From Zhengitettix transpicula (taxonomy: Eukaryota; Arthropoda; Insecta; Orthoptera; Tetrigidae), in the NCBI GenBank assembly GCA_037074705.1, contig CM073590.1, positions 243,455,601 through 243,519,600 of the forward strand: 64,000 bases of DNA. The letters run 5' to 3'. Shown one piece after another: positions 22,205 to 33,494 of this stretch. A program made the position numbers and the translations under genes. Position 1 is the first letter of the stretch. The number at the start of each line of letters is the position of its first letter. The notes below the pieces were generated by a model, which ran no database searches, was not told the DNA's origin, and saw only the letters and a program-made list of their open reading frames with translations.

Positions 22205-22440
22205 TAATAAAAAGAAAGACAAAAGAAGTGATGATACCACACAACGTTTCAACGAACCTTGTGCCTTTCTTCAGGTGCATAAAAAATCGTAAGAGCTATT
22301 GCACTCGTCAGTTGACAAATCTAAAAAATTCTGCACCTGAGGAAAGGAACAAGGGTTCGTAGAAACGTTGCTTGGTATTTATGTTATGACTTCTTTTGTC
22401 TCTATTCGGATATCTTTGTTATTATTAACATTAATATCGA
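22205..22440. repeat. Foldback repeat with two opposed CTGANGA...GAAACG modules
   Basis: The left arm (minus module 22237-22277: CTGAAGAAAGGCACAAGG, then GTTCGTTGAAACGTTGTG) and right arm (plus module 22331-22366: CTGAGGAAAGGAACAAGGG, then TTCGTAGAAACGTTGC) are inverted copies. Each is flanked outside by a GACAAAAGAAGT(G/C)AT box. It is the clearest of several such foldbacks in the window and is probably a Penelope-like terminal structure. Confidence 0.55.
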
Positions 22441-22568
22441 TGAAAAGTACTTATTAGTTGCGCTAAAACCTCACAAATTGTAAGTTTAAATATTTATGAT
22501 TTTTAAAAGTATGGCGGTTGGTTTGTTGTAGTCATCATTGAAAAATTCTTATACCGTATTGTACGACA

Positions 22569-22593
22569 TACTGTGAACAAAAAGTATGGTGAA
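22569..22593 (-). mobile_element. mariner M3, outer part of one terminal repeat
   Basis: CTGTGAACAAAAAGTATGGTGAA is the outer 20-odd bases of the mariner terminal repeat, cut after GAA by the Helitron. The sequence resumes at 25399 with TTTATTTATAAAATATAAAT, exactly as in the uninterrupted M2 end. Confidence 0.9.
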
Positions 22594-25398
22594 TCTTCTT
22601 ATAAATAAAAAAGAGTGTATGTATGTTTGTATGTTTGTTTGTATGTTTGTTTGTATGTTTGTTTGTTTGTTTGTATGTTTGTATATTTGTATGTTCGTTA
22701 TACAAATCTACACCGTTAGAGCAAATTTCACCAAATTTCGTACACGTGTTCTTTACGACCAGGAAACAAACACTGTCGGGGTGAGACATGTCTACCACCC
22801 CCTTAAGCGGGGGTGCACGGGGGTTGAAATATTTAAACATGCTAAAAAAGCCGATATTTTAGTCGGATAATAATTTTTAGGGGTCCAAGATATTAGGGGT
22901 CCAAGATATTGATGGTGTTTCTACCGATGTTTTCTGAATATAATTTTCATCCCCTACACCCTGGGAAAAGGGCACCCTTAGAGTTTGGGGTGGAGAATAC
23001 AAATCTATACCGGTGGATCAAATTTCACCAAATTTCGTACACGTGTTCTTTGCGACCAGGAAAACAACACTGTCGGGGTGAGACGCGCCTACCACCCCCA
23101 GAAGCGGGGGTGGACGGGGGTGGAAATATTTGAACATGCTAAAACAGTCGATATTTCAGTCGGATAAATATTTTTAGGGGTCAAAGGTATTTATAGTCTT
23201 TCCACTAATGATATCTGAATATAATTTTCAACCTCTACACCCTGGGGAAAGAGCACCCCTAGCGTTTGGGGTGGAGAGTACAAATATACACCGCTGGAGC
23301 AAATTTCACCAAATTTCGTACACGTGTTCTTTACGACCAGGAAACAAACACCGTCGGGGTGAGACGCGTCTACCAACCCCAGAAGCGGGGGTGGACGGGA
23401 ATTGAAATACTTAAACATGCTAAAACAGCAGATATTAGATTTGGATAAATATTTTCGGGGTCAAAGATATTGATTGTGTTTCTACCGATGTTATCTGAAT
23501 ATAATATTCATCTCCTACGCCCTGGGAAAAGGACACCCTTAGGGTTTGGGGTGGAGTTGCTTTACAGAAAAATAACGCGAATACAACCGAGTTTGGAGTC
23601 AAATCGAAGGTTATGGATGTCAGTGAGTTTACTTCGGATAAATATTTTTAATTGCCGATTTAACCCGAAAGGGTGGGTGTTGGAAGGGAAGATAAATAGT
23701 CAGTTCTTGCGCGTTCTTGGAGGAGAAATACGTGAATAGTATTTCAACAGATGTTGTTATAAAGATAAATCCCTTGAGACATTACTGGTGAGCTTGGTTA
23801 GGGCTGGGGGTGAGAATTGTCTATTATTCTAAAACTGCCAAAATGTTATGTGTTTATGGGTAAACTAGATTTATAGTGTGTCTACCGATGTGATATGAGT
23901 AAAAATTCAACCCTTTCCACCACGGGAAAGTAGCAGATTAAGGGGTGGTGTTGTTCATACTATTTTAACCGATGTTGTTTCCATTAATAACGACGTTTAA
24001 TTTTATAAATAAAAATGAGTGTATGTATGTATGTATGTTTGTATGTTTGTATATTTGTATGTTTGTATATTTGTATGTTTGTATATTTGTATGTTCGTTA
24101 TACAAATCTACACCGCTGGAGAAAATTTCACCAAATTTCGTACACGTGTTCTTTGCGACCAGGAAACAAACACTGTTGGGGTGAGACGCGTCTACCATCC
24201 CCAGAAGCGGGTCGGGATTATCAGTAGAGCATTTTTAGGTGTTGGGTGGAGGAAAGCTGCAATAAAATAACGCGAATACAACCGAGATTGGAGTAAAATC
24301 CAAGGTTATGGATGTTGTCCAGTTCAATTATAGCATCAAATTTCCCATTTAGCCCCGAGAGGCGGGAGTGGATGGGATGGAAATTTTCTAACATATTAAA
24401 TCATCGATATTAGCGTGGAATAAATAAATGCCGGGACCATTGACGTTGATAGTATTTCTACCGATGTTGTTTGTAGGCATGATAGGGGTGGGGCTGGAGG
24501 GGATTTCCTTGAAAACAACGGGAAAACAACCGAGATTCGAGTCAAATCGAAGGTAATGGATGTCCCTGAATTTATTTATGACAATCTGGACAACGCGCGG
24601 GTATCGGCTGGGTTGGGATTTGTTGACCGGCTGTTTTTTGCGTCGATTAAATATATTTCGGGATGAATTAGATTAATAAAATTTCCCTACATGTTCTCTG
24701 TGAATAATTTCAACCCCTTTCGGACTCATAAGGGTGCACCCTTAAGGGTGGGCGTGAAGTAGCATTACATAAAAAGAAACCAGAAACTATCGGGATTGTC
24801 ACTGATTTTAATTATGACATTAAACTTGACCGTTTAAGTCCCCGAAGCGGGAGTGGTCGGGGGTGAAAAATTTCAAACATGTTAAACGGTCGATAATTAT
24901 TTCCTGGGGTTAATTACTTTGAAAGTATTTATACCGATGTTGTTTGTGTATAATTTAACCCCTGTGAGGGGAGCAAGCTTAGGGGTGGGGTGGAGGTACG
25001 TTAAATAAAATCCCGCAAAAACAATCGAGATTCGAATCAATTCAGAGACTATGAATGTCGCTGAATCTAATTGTGACAACCTGGGTAACGCGACGGGTTT
25101 GGGAGGTGTTGGGCGGGGGAATAAATTTTCAGACAATGTAATCGGCCGATTTTTGCGTGGAATACATTGTTTTTCATTATCGCATATTTGTGGGGGTGGT
25201 CATCTTCTAACATGTAAAAACGGCCGATATATTTAGTCAATGACTTCATCCCCCTTCGGCATGGGCGGGGAGGTGAACACATTTAGGGATAGGGTTCGAG
25301 GAGCTTTACATAAAAATAGCGCAAAAGTAACCAAAATTGGAGTCTTATGGATGGTTATAGATAAATGACATCTCGGGCAACGCCGGGCACCCAGCTAG
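22594..25398 (+). mobile_element. Helitron-type element inserted in mariner M3
   Basis: Starts TCTTCTTATAAATAAAAAAG and ends GCCGGGCACCCAGCTAG, with host A before and host T after. A 5' TC, a 3' CTAG and insertion between A and T without target duplication are the Helitron rules. The bounds are fixed because the mariner reads straight across when the element is removed. Inside are (GTATGTTT)n tracts (22616-22690 and 24014-24096), a roughly 290-bp tandem unit (from about 22697, 22997 and 23278) and degenerate further copies. No Rep/helicase ORF is visible, so it is non-autonomous. The second 5'-like start at 24005 suggests an internal duplication. Confidence 0.85.
22697..23560 (+). repeat. Tandem units of about 290 bp inside the Helitron
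   Basis: Three head-to-tail units begin at about 22697, 22997 and 23278. Each has ATACAAATCTACACC-type start, CAAATTTCGTACACGTGTTC, CGACCAGGAAACAAACAC, GGGTGAGACGCG and CTACACCCTGGGAAA. A further unit start recurs at about 24100. The open frames over them repeat with the period and are not taken as genes. Confidence 0.8.
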
Positions 25399-26336
25399 TT
25401 TATTTATAAAATATAAATACTTTATTTATTCTTCCAGATCAATTTCATCCCCTTCAAAGTCATCCCCGTCCCTATAAAACGCACTTTTTCCAACGCTTTT
25501 TCCAGTCCTCGAAACAGTCGGAATAGTCTTTTCCCGGTGCATCTTTCAAGACCTTCTTCGATTCGGTTTTTATCTCCTCAACCGTGTCACAACGGCGTCC
25601 CCGCATTGACCTCTTGAGTTTGCTGAACAGCCAGAAGTCGCATACGGTGGTTGCGGAACGACGTGAGTCGAATGCAGTGTGACGTGGTGCATTATCGTGG
25701 TGAAGGAACCAAGAGGAATTCGCAGTGCACCACACCACGACTGTCAACATGACCTTGATGGTCGCTGGTTTCAGGGTCTCGTCTCCAGTAATGACGCACT
25801 TCCAGTGGTCCTGACAGTCAGACAGCAAAGTTTCACGCACCAATCGAGACTTGACGCGTCTGAGACACAAAACATTCTTCAAAATGGGTTCAGGCTGAGC
25901 CAAATGATATTCCAACACCATCAGCGAGATCTCTAATTGTCCATCGACGATCTTATTGGACGTGGCCCTCGTCGGTAGACGTTGATGGTCGTCCAGAGCG
26001 CGCGAGGTTCGTCTTTGAACTCGTTGCACCACTTATAAACGTTTCTTTGTGCCATAGTTTGATCACCAAAGGCCTTCAACGTGTCCGCACAAGAATATTC
26101 GTTTCGCAAACAAAATTTGATGCAAGTTCTTTGCTCAACAAAATCACCCCCATTGCAAAATTCACTTTTGGTTGTTTACAAAAAACACACACACGTGTGA
26201 CTCTGAGATAATTAAACCTTTTAACAAACAGACGCTTGGCAAATATTATAGACAGTCCTACCAACCTTATTTACCTGCCTTCCTAATACCCGGGAGTTTT
26301 AAATGACAATGTCACCTTACTTTTTGATCACAGAGG
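25399..26336 (-). mobile_element. mariner element M3, main part
   Basis: Continues the element begun at 22569. The right terminus is CACCTTACTTTTTGATCACAGAGG. Without the Helitron it would be about 965 bp. It shares both internal deletions with M1. Confidence 0.9.
25426..26153 (-). pseudogene. mariner transposase, broken
   Basis: From the start at 26153 an extra G in the second codon region puts the N-terminus in the wrong frame (MGVILLSKE instead of MGDFVEQ). A 186-codon frame (25472-26032) then covers ISLMVLEYHLAQPEPILKN, VLCLRRVKSRLVRETLLSD, VITGDET, HHDNAPRHTA, VCDFWLFSKLKR and EEIKTESKKVLKDAPGKDYS. All three catalytic-position Asp residues are present, but the second and third are 19 residues apart rather than 34, and the block between GDE and HHDN is also shortened. 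The coding frame is longest here of the three copies, yet the enzyme is incomplete. Confidence 0.85.
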
Positions 26337-27117
26337 TTTGTTTGCAAAGCAAGAAAAAAATTATATGAGAAAAATCTCAGTAATCGGTGATTTAGGTTTC
26401 AATTCCCGCTCCTGTTACATTCATAAGTGGTGATAACCATAATAATAATAATAATAATAATAATAAGGAATATGTATATCTTTGGGTTTATTTTATCTTT
26501 GTTTTGTTTCAGTATCTTTGTTAATAGCGAGAGTCGTATAATAAAATTGATTTATCACAGAAATGTAAAATATTTTAGTAAATAAACGTACTGATATTTA
26601 AAGTGAACGATAATTTTAAATTAATTAGTTTCAAAAATAATTAATCAGTTGATTAAGTTTCATGGGCTTTGGCGCCGCTGAACTTGACTGAACGCACTTC
26701 TTCTTCTCTTCTTGAATTAACACGAATATCTTTGTACCTCGTCAGTTAGTCAGTCAAAGAGGAAAAAGAAAATACATCAAGCAGAGGAAACAAAGAACAG
26801 CCGAAAATGTTATTAACGACGTCCAACGCAATTAAAGAAAACTTTTATTACAGGCAGATAATCGCTAATTGCACTGTTAATTACTGAGCACTTTGTGTTG
26901 TACTTTTCAAGGTTACTAATAAGTTAGTTGCTGCGGCTAATTAGAAACTACTGTTTAACAGATCGTTAGACTAATTAGTGATCATTTGAAAATTTGCATC
27001 TCCTTTGAAAACCTTGAGAAAAATTGATAAAAATTTTTTATAATTGATGGCACAGAAGATACGGTAATCTAATTGAGGAAAATCGTTTCGTTTGTTTAAT
27101 TGTTGACGAACCTATAT
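26337..27117. other. AT-rich spacer with (AAT)n
   Basis: An (AAT)n tract lies at about 26440-26466. No gene or repeat that I can align elsewhere. Confidence 0.5.
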
Positions 27118-27865
27118 TGTAATGCTTACTGTACTTTATGACTTAATATATAAAAAATTAAACTTTATTACAAGAAAAGTAGAAAAAAAAACACAAAATT
27201 ACATTTAAAAAAATATTGTTGTGCGCCAGCAGCTATACATTGGTCTGCAAAAATTAACATCAGCTCCGGCTTGAATAAAAAAGTTCTCCTTCTCACCAGG
27301 GTATTGTGGGGGGTACGGTAGTTATTCAAAGACAGAGTCTAATTCCGCACTGTGTAATGGAGTCTACTTTTTGATGCACTTTACATAAATTGTGATGATT
27401 ACGGTACTTGGTCTCGTCGCATCTTCTTCGGCCTCCTCAACTTTTGTTCTTCCACTCGCCCGCTCTGCCTGCGTCTGCCTGCGTCTCCCCCAGCGTCTGC
27501 TCGTCCCTCTGCGTCTCTCCCAGCGTCTCCTCGTCTGCCTGCGTCTCTCCCAGCGTCTCCCAGCGTCTCCTCATCTGCCTGCGTCTCTCCCAGCGTCTCC
27601 CAGCGTCTCCTCGTCTGCCTGCGTCTCTCCCAGCGTCTCCCAGCGTCTCCTCGTCTGCCTGCGTCTCTCCCAGCGTCTGTTTCTCTGCCGCCCGGATTCG
27701 GAGTATTTATCATACTCCGCTCCCTCAAACGATGCAACAAAAAAAAGGGACATGTACCCGTGATTTCTCTTGACCTCTCTCGGGACAGCACACGTGCACG
27801 CCTAATTTATTCCTACTCAGGCCTCCTCAGAGGCCCGCGGCCACTTAAGGTTGCTATTCACTACA
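27118..27865 (-). mobile_element. LTR-Y1: solo-LTR-like element
   Basis: On the minus strand it runs TGTAGTGAATAGCAACC...to...GTAAGCATTACA and is flanked by ATAT on both sides (27114-27117 and 27866-27869), a 4-bp target duplication. It aligns with LTR-Y2 (42462-43043) along its length, including GGAGTATTTAT...ACTCCGC, AAAAAAGGGACATG/ACGCG and TGTGCGCCAGCA (GGGCGCCAGCA in Y2). It contains an expanded minisatellite (27470-27680). No coding domain; the open frames inside are repeat-derived. Confidence 0.75.
27470..27680. repeat. Minisatellite inside LTR-Y1
   Basis: Units built from CTGCGTCTCTCCCAGCGTCT, of 20-40 bp, repeat about seven times. LTR-Y2 has only one or two such units, so the array expanded within this copy. 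Confidence 0.85.
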
Positions 27866-29065
27866 ATATTTATAAAAAAAATTTAATCTCAGGTCTTTGG
27901 TGTTATTTGGTTTTGAGTTTTCTTTTTGCGTAATAAATAAATTTTATAATAAGTCGGTAAATAAGGCTCTTAGGTTGATGGAGTAATGTCGTTGGGTTTC
28001 GTGGGTCTTTGTTTTGAGTTTTTTTTAAAAACGTTGTTAATTTAATTAATATTTTTTTCTCTCTCTTAAGATTTGTTGATGTTTATTTATTTATTAATTC
28101 TCTTTTAATTCATGGCCACTACGTGCTTGAGCTTATCAAAGTTTCTCCCTAAGTTTCAGGTTACAAAATTTTCACGTAGTCAGTTAACCTGTGCTTTCCA
28201 TCCTCCCCTCCCTCTTTTTTTTTTACTTAGAATCCAACCGTTTTACCAGTGGTGGCTCGTGATCCTTTTTAAAGTGATGTGCTACGTCACAACTGATTTA
28301 GTGTTTTTTAAGCTATTCTTCATTTAAAAAAAATATATAGTAGTTTTTCGACAGTTGTTTTAATTTACTATATATTATTTTTCGTCCAATAACATGCATT
28401 TATTTAAGAAAAATTTAAATTTAAAATCAGAAACGCCAACACATTTTTTTTATGCCTTCATGAGGATTTTATCTCTTTCTTCCTAATTTAGAAACTTTAT
28501 CACAAAACACAGTTAAAGTTAATTAATATTGACATATATTATGTAATACTAATTAGAGGCCAGTAATAATTTTAATAATTGGATTGTTAGCGGTTCCAAT
28601 TCTTCAAAGACGACAATGTGGCGGCGGGCTGTGTCGTGAGCCGCGGGACTGTCTTAAAGCAGTTGGTCTGGTGTTGTGGTCGCATTAGGGAATCGGAATC
28701 AACCCTATGTCGTAATGTCTTTGGATTTTGCCTCCTCTACGATGAAACAACAATGGAAACACTGATATAAAGTCATAAATGGTTATATAACGTTCCAGTT
28801 TATTATGTGTGTGTGTGTGTGTGACGATGAATATACATCAACTGCAGTCGTTGAGCGCATCATGTAAATTACCCTTGTCCGAGGCCATGTACATTTATTT
28901 ACATTTACAACTCTATAACTCCCTCCCCCCCTCCCTCCCTTCCTCCCACACTTAACTGTAAAACTTCTCGATTTGAATAACTGGTATCAAATTTGGGTTA
29001 CGAACAACAAGTTCAAGAACAACCAGGATCCATGTCTGCTTAATTAGTCTGTTTTAAATGTATAT
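27866..29065. other. Spacer with no supported gene
   Basis: AT-rich, with a short GC-rich patch at 28615-28660 and a (TG)n tract at 28806-28823, followed by a C-rich run near 28920-28945. No coding evidence. Confidence 0.5.
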
Positions 29066-29592
29066 GTTTTAGCGTAACAGGCTACGTGAGGGTGACCCAC
29101 GTGGTGGCAACTCCCCTCTTATAGCATAGGAACGGATGTGAAAGGGGGGATGCGGAAGGGTAGAGGAAGGTAGCCAAGGGTTAACTAGGGCCCCCGGGCT
29201 GTAGTTTAAGGATCCAACCCCGCAATTAACCTAAAAGTGATGCAGGGAAAACTCTAGAAAAACCTGCATCAGGTACGTCGGGCATTGGGTACTTGTCCCA
29301 TGCCCTTCCGATGGCGGGAGAAGGGAATGCTGTGGGTACGCAGCATTCCCTTCTCCGAACCTCGACCAGTTTAGGAGGCAGCTGGCCGACTGTTCCAATG
29401 GAAACAGCGAACAACTCTTACCGTATGCCCAAGTTCTGCGACCCCCTGGAACATACACCTCTCAGAACAGGCCGAGGCGCCTCGGCTAGTGGAAGCCTTA
29501 GTTCAAAAACCGAGAGAGGAGGAGGCATCCCCAAGGTAGGCCCCTGCGTCTCTCCTAGAAGGTTCTGCCTACGGGAGAACATCCCTCGCAGG
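29066..29592 (-). mobile_element. Fam-R copy 9
   Basis: Near-complete antisense copy, from AGCGTAACAGGCTACGTGAG to the partly eroded hairpin GGGAGAACATCCCTCGCAGG. Confidence 0.8.
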
Positions 29593-29627
29593 ATCCACTC
29601 AATTTACCCTAGAAAAGAAGAATAAGG

Positions 29628-29885
29628 TGTAGACAGGCTACATGAGGGTAATCCACATGATGGCAACTCCCCTTTAATAGCATAGGAAGGGATTTGAAAG
29701 GGGGGATGTGGAAGGGTAGAGGAAGGTAGCCAAGGTTAACTAGGCCCCCGGGCTATGGTTTAAGGGTCCTACCCGGCAATTCGCCTAAAAGTGATGCAGG
29801 GAAACCCCTAGAAAAACCTGCATCAGGTAGGTCGGGCATTGTGGTACTTGTCGCCCGCCCTTCCGTGGATGGCGGGAGAGGAGTT
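29628..29885 (-). mobile_element. Fam-R copy 10, 5'-truncated
   Basis: GTGTAGACAGGCTACATGAG through to GGCGGGAGAGGAGTT. It lies head-to-tail with copy 9 and 35 bp from it. Confidence 0.8.
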
Positions 29886-30294
29886 ATTTTGTTAACTTGA
29901 TGGTTTACAATACAAATATTTAACAATTCGTATGTGATATTATTATAGGTGTTATTTAAAATATCCGTTTTTCGTACTCAAAATTACCCCAAGGTAAGTA
30001 TCGTGATTTGTAAAAAAATTATAGATGAACCAGGCTCTGGGGGTGGCTCAGATGGAAGAGCGTCCACATCGGTAAGCAGGAGTTTCCGAATCGTCATTCC
30101 TCCATGATGATCCTTTAATTCAATTTAACCGTGGCGTTTTCAGCTCGCAGCTTCTGCTAGTTTAATCTTTATGTAGGCTATATAAATTTTTATTTCACAG
30201 TAAAAGTTAGAATTTTCAAAGATTTCCTTCCTTACAGTTTTATCTGAATACTTTTTCTTTCATTTGTGTATATCTTGGTATGTTTCTTCCTACC
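29886..30294. other. Spacer holding a tRNA-like relic
   Basis: Around 30039-30107, GGGGGTGGCTCAGATGGAAG matches a tRNA D arm with A box (TGGCTCAGATGG) and is followed 40 bp later by a weak B-box-like GTTTCCGAATCG. The cloverleaf is incomplete. Perhaps a tRNA-derived SINE head; weak. Confidence 0.3.
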
Positions 30295-30620
30295 AAGTAC
30301 CTTATTGACTGTCTGGTCTATCAAATGATCCCTTACGATGACCTTTTACGTAAAGTTTTAGCCGCCCTCTTGACCTGAGCCTATCTTGACTGTCTCCCCC
30401 CCCCCCCTTCAGTAAAGTTCCTTAAAAAAGGCGTCCGAACGATGAAATGATCCCTTTCGTTGTCTTTTATGTACTATTTTAGCCGCCATCTTGAAATGTG
30501 CATATCTTTGACAGTTCTCCCCCCCACTAAAGTACCTTAAAGACGGCGTCTGACCGATGAAATGATCCCTTACGATGACTTCTTCCGTACAATTTTAGCC
30601 GCCATCTTGTTTTGTGTCCA
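30295..30620. repeat. Tandem repeat of about 115 bp, nearly three units
   Basis: Units share AAATGATCCCTTACGATGAC, a TTTTAGCCGCCATCTTG box, a C-run, AAAGTACCTTAAA and GGCGTCTGACCGATG. The units start near 30328, 30445 and 30555. The CCGCCATCTTG box (YY1-like) recurs in each. Confidence 0.8.
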
Positions 30621-30640
30621 TATAATTAAATACAGGAGAG

Positions 30641-30796
30641 GCAGTGAAAGGGGGGATGCGGAAAGGTAGAGAAAGTTAGCCAAGGGTTAACTAGGGCCCC
30701 CTCGGGCTATTGTTTAAGGATCCTACCAGACATTCGCCTAAAAGTGACGCAGTTCAAACCCTAGCAAAACGTGCATCAGGAAGCTCGGTCATTTGG
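30641..30796 (-). mobile_element. Fam-R copy 11, internal fragment
   Basis: From GTGAAAGGGGGGATGCGG to ACGTGCATCAGGAAGCTCGG. Both ends are missing. Confidence 0.75.
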
Positions 30797-31496
30797 CAAA
30801 TTAAAGGGAAATATGTCCAGACGATGTCCAAGAAGTGGAAGACTTTCCACTGTAACCGAGAGAAAGCAGGAAGGAGATAAGACAGTGCAGACTTTTGTCC
30901 GCGTTGCAAGGTTATTTCCATGACCGAGGGCATCGACTCTTGACACCCGTTATTCCTACGCAGGTCCGCAGAGAGGTGGTGGCTGCAGTTCCATTGTTGT
31001 CGCGCCAGTGGCCGCTCTGTTCGTTCCGTCCTTCGAAATTGCTCGACGGACAATGGCGAACCAGATAGTTAGGACTGGGCGTTCGCTGTCGAGGTGTCAT
31101 GTGCGGAGAACAGCCCGCCCGCAGCTGAAGGTTCAGGCTCTCAAGGCTCCGCAGACGGCGGGGAAGTCGTTTCCCAGCTCAGTTTATTCCAGCAATAAAT
31201 TCTAGGTTAAAAGGATTTTGCAGAACTGGAAAAAAAGGGGGAATTCCACGTTAATGTCCGCCCAATAACTACATACAGGTCGTCCTCTTCACATAGATAA
31301 AGAAACTAAATAGTTTAATTGGGATAGGAAAGCTAAATACCTCTTCTACGGTATTCAACAATCAACGTGGGGAATTATTAGAGAAACAGAGAGATAAAGA
31401 AAAGGTTATAAAAACAAATACACGGGAAAGGAACATTCAGCGTGAATTACCTCGAAATTCTGAAAGCCTAGCTCCATGGTTTCATGTGAATATAAT

Positions 31497-31500
<4 letters not shown>
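30797..31500. other. Spacer with a GC-rich patch
   Basis: 30900-31170 is GC-rich with overlapping frames on both strands (99 and 65 codons) but no domain. The remainder is AT-rich. Confidence 0.35.

Positions 31501-31548
<48 letters not shown>
31501..31548. repeat. (AT)24 microsatellite, LTR insertion target
   Basis: A perfect AT tract directly to the left of LTR-Z1. Confidence 0.95.
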
Positions 31549-31551
<3 letters not shown>

Positions 31552-32199
31552 AGCGCGATAGTTTTATTATTGATATATATATGTTCCATTTTAATATAAT
31601 TAGATAATAGCAAGGGTTTAGAGCTTGGTAAGTTGGAATTTGAGTAGGCGCCGCCGAGACGTGGAGATAATCCCTTCAGCCTGGAATTGGACACGTATGA
31701 TGTGGACCCTCGGAAGTTACCTGGACTGTCGCACCGTGGGAAACGTTCGCTGAAAATCCCAGAAAGTGGAATTAACTCGTGACTGTCTGAATCAATGACA
31801 TTTCTTGGTTCAGGAAAGATCGATCCAAAGATGATCGAAACGATCAATTTTTGACATCCAGCGAGGGGACTGAAAGAAAAGTAGAGACACAGAAGGACAA
31901 ACCATCGCCAGCGACAGACGTGCTGCCCCAACTCGCAGTTTCGAGAGGACCCGGAAAGATCGAGGGTGCCACACGAAAACGGCCATACGTCAACGAAGGT
32001 AACTGCCAAGTATCTGAATCCTTGACGCGCCTGGGGGAATTACCGTCGACCATGTTTAACTGAGATTAAGGGATCAGATTGTTTTGTCTGGATAACTGAA
32101 CACTGAATTTTTTTTATTTTAATTGTCCAAGTTCAGTTAGATAATTAATAGATTCTATAAACTATCCTTTACTTCATCATTTAAAAACCTACCATTACA
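31549..32199 (+). mobile_element. LTR-Z1: solo-LTR-like element, 651 bp
   Basis: TGTAGCGCGATAG...to...CTACCATTACA, flanked by ATAT on both sides. TG...CA tips plus a 4-bp ATAT duplication fit a Ty3/gypsy-type LTR. The 175-codon frame across it includes the (TA)n tract and is not a gene. Confidence 0.6.
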
Positions 32200-32209
32200 A
32201 TATATGTAT

Positions 32210-32549
32210 TGTAACATGATTGCTGCGAGGTACGGTCGAGCGCCCTTGGCGGGGGTGACTGCAGTGGTGGTGTTTATGCAGGTGCAGGAAATGCGATGTT
32301 ATTTTAGGCCGGCCAAGGGGAGAAGCGTAATGGTGAGTTCCAGGCTGGACTCGACCAAGGATGGACGTGCTACCACTAAATACAAAGTTTGATAATCCAC
32401 GCCTTGAAGTTAACTTGTGCCTCATGTTCGATAAAATAAATTTATGAAAGATTAAAAAGTTGTTTTGGTGATTTTCTCCCAAAAATTACCTGGCGTCCAA
32501 ACATGAAGAATCAACGAAAAAACGCAAGGAGGGTAGCGGAGCGGCTACA
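32210..32549 (-). mobile_element. LTR-Z2: small LTR-like element, 340 bp
   Basis: The minus strand reads TGTAGCCGCTCCGCTACC...to...AATCATGTTACA, next to TATATGTAT on one side and ATATATAT on the other. It begins 10 bp after LTR-Z1 ends, so two elements sit in the same TA-rich target. Family membership is uncertain. Confidence 0.5.
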
Positions 32550-33494
32550 ATATATATAATCTAATAATATTTTATAAGAATACCAATGCTGTGACGTCAC
32601 TGCAGTTGCGATATAAAATTAACGAAGACGAATGAAAAATATCTATAGATACCTGAGGGAGTTATATATTGTAGTAGCACCGTGCAAAACATCACGCGTA
32701 ATTCAAGACCCGTATAAAATACCTTAACATGGCGGCCGTAATCGATCCTTGTACTGTTTTCCAAAGAGCATATATCTGTTGATTACGTAACAATGATAGT
32801 GAATTTTCCCCGATGAGCCGCAGGACAGATTTAGACGGATAACTGGAACTAATAAAAATAAAAGGGAAATAGAACGTGAAAGTGGCCCTCGGATGAATGG
32901 ATTATGCTAATCTCTGCGCTTACGCCAGACCTGGTTTAGGATTCCACGAAGTCTCCCGCAGCCTTCAAGGCTCATGTTCGTTCGTCCTCCGTCCCACTGC
33001 GGCGGCAACATTGCGCTTCTCTTCTTCGACAACTACTGAAGACGAACAACTCCGGGAGGCTTGAAACGTGAAGCGAAGGAAATAAATATTACAGAAATAT
33101 TATTATTAAAAATAAAATCACTTTATAGGGATATAACGGAAACGTAACCCAAAAACAGTCACTTGGTTTCAGAGTAACAGGCTCCACGTGGTGGCAACCA
33201 CCATTTTCACAGCATAAAATCACCTGACGCAAGCAACAAGCGCTGTCTGGTATTTATCACTGAATTTTGTCTCTTCATAAACTAATTAGTATATATATAT
33301 TCACTTATTGTGCGTCATGTATCAGCCATTTTAAGATAAAAATACAATCATATGGTTTAAATTCTTTAAAATATTGTTCTGATGGAAGAAGATTGGGGAG
33401 AAAAATGAATGTACAGCCAGGGGAAAATTAATGATGGAAACAGAACATTCCCTGGGAGAAAAAAGAAAGAAAAGGAAGTACTTGCGGTATATAT
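32550..33494. other. Spacer with one CTGANGA...GAAACG module
   Basis: Module at 33035-33067 (plus): CTGAAGACGAACAACTCCGG, then GAGGCTTGAAACGTGAAG. A 40-bp scrap of the Fam-R 3' end lies at 33175-33215 (AACAGGCTCCACGTGGTGGC). A GC-richer patch lies at 32880-33030. No gene. Confidence 0.4.

Noticed and set aside
22586..24270. Frames with CMFVCMFVC repeats and similar peptides
   Set aside because: Translation of (GTATGTTT)n microsatellite and Helitron tandem units, not proteins.
27392..27791. 121-130 codon frames on both strands
   Set aside because: Translation of the CTGCGTCTCTCCC minisatellite within LTR-Y1.
31482..32009. 175-codon minus-strand frame
   Set aside because: Runs from a (TA)n tract (Tyr-Ile repeats) into LTR-Z1, with no domain.
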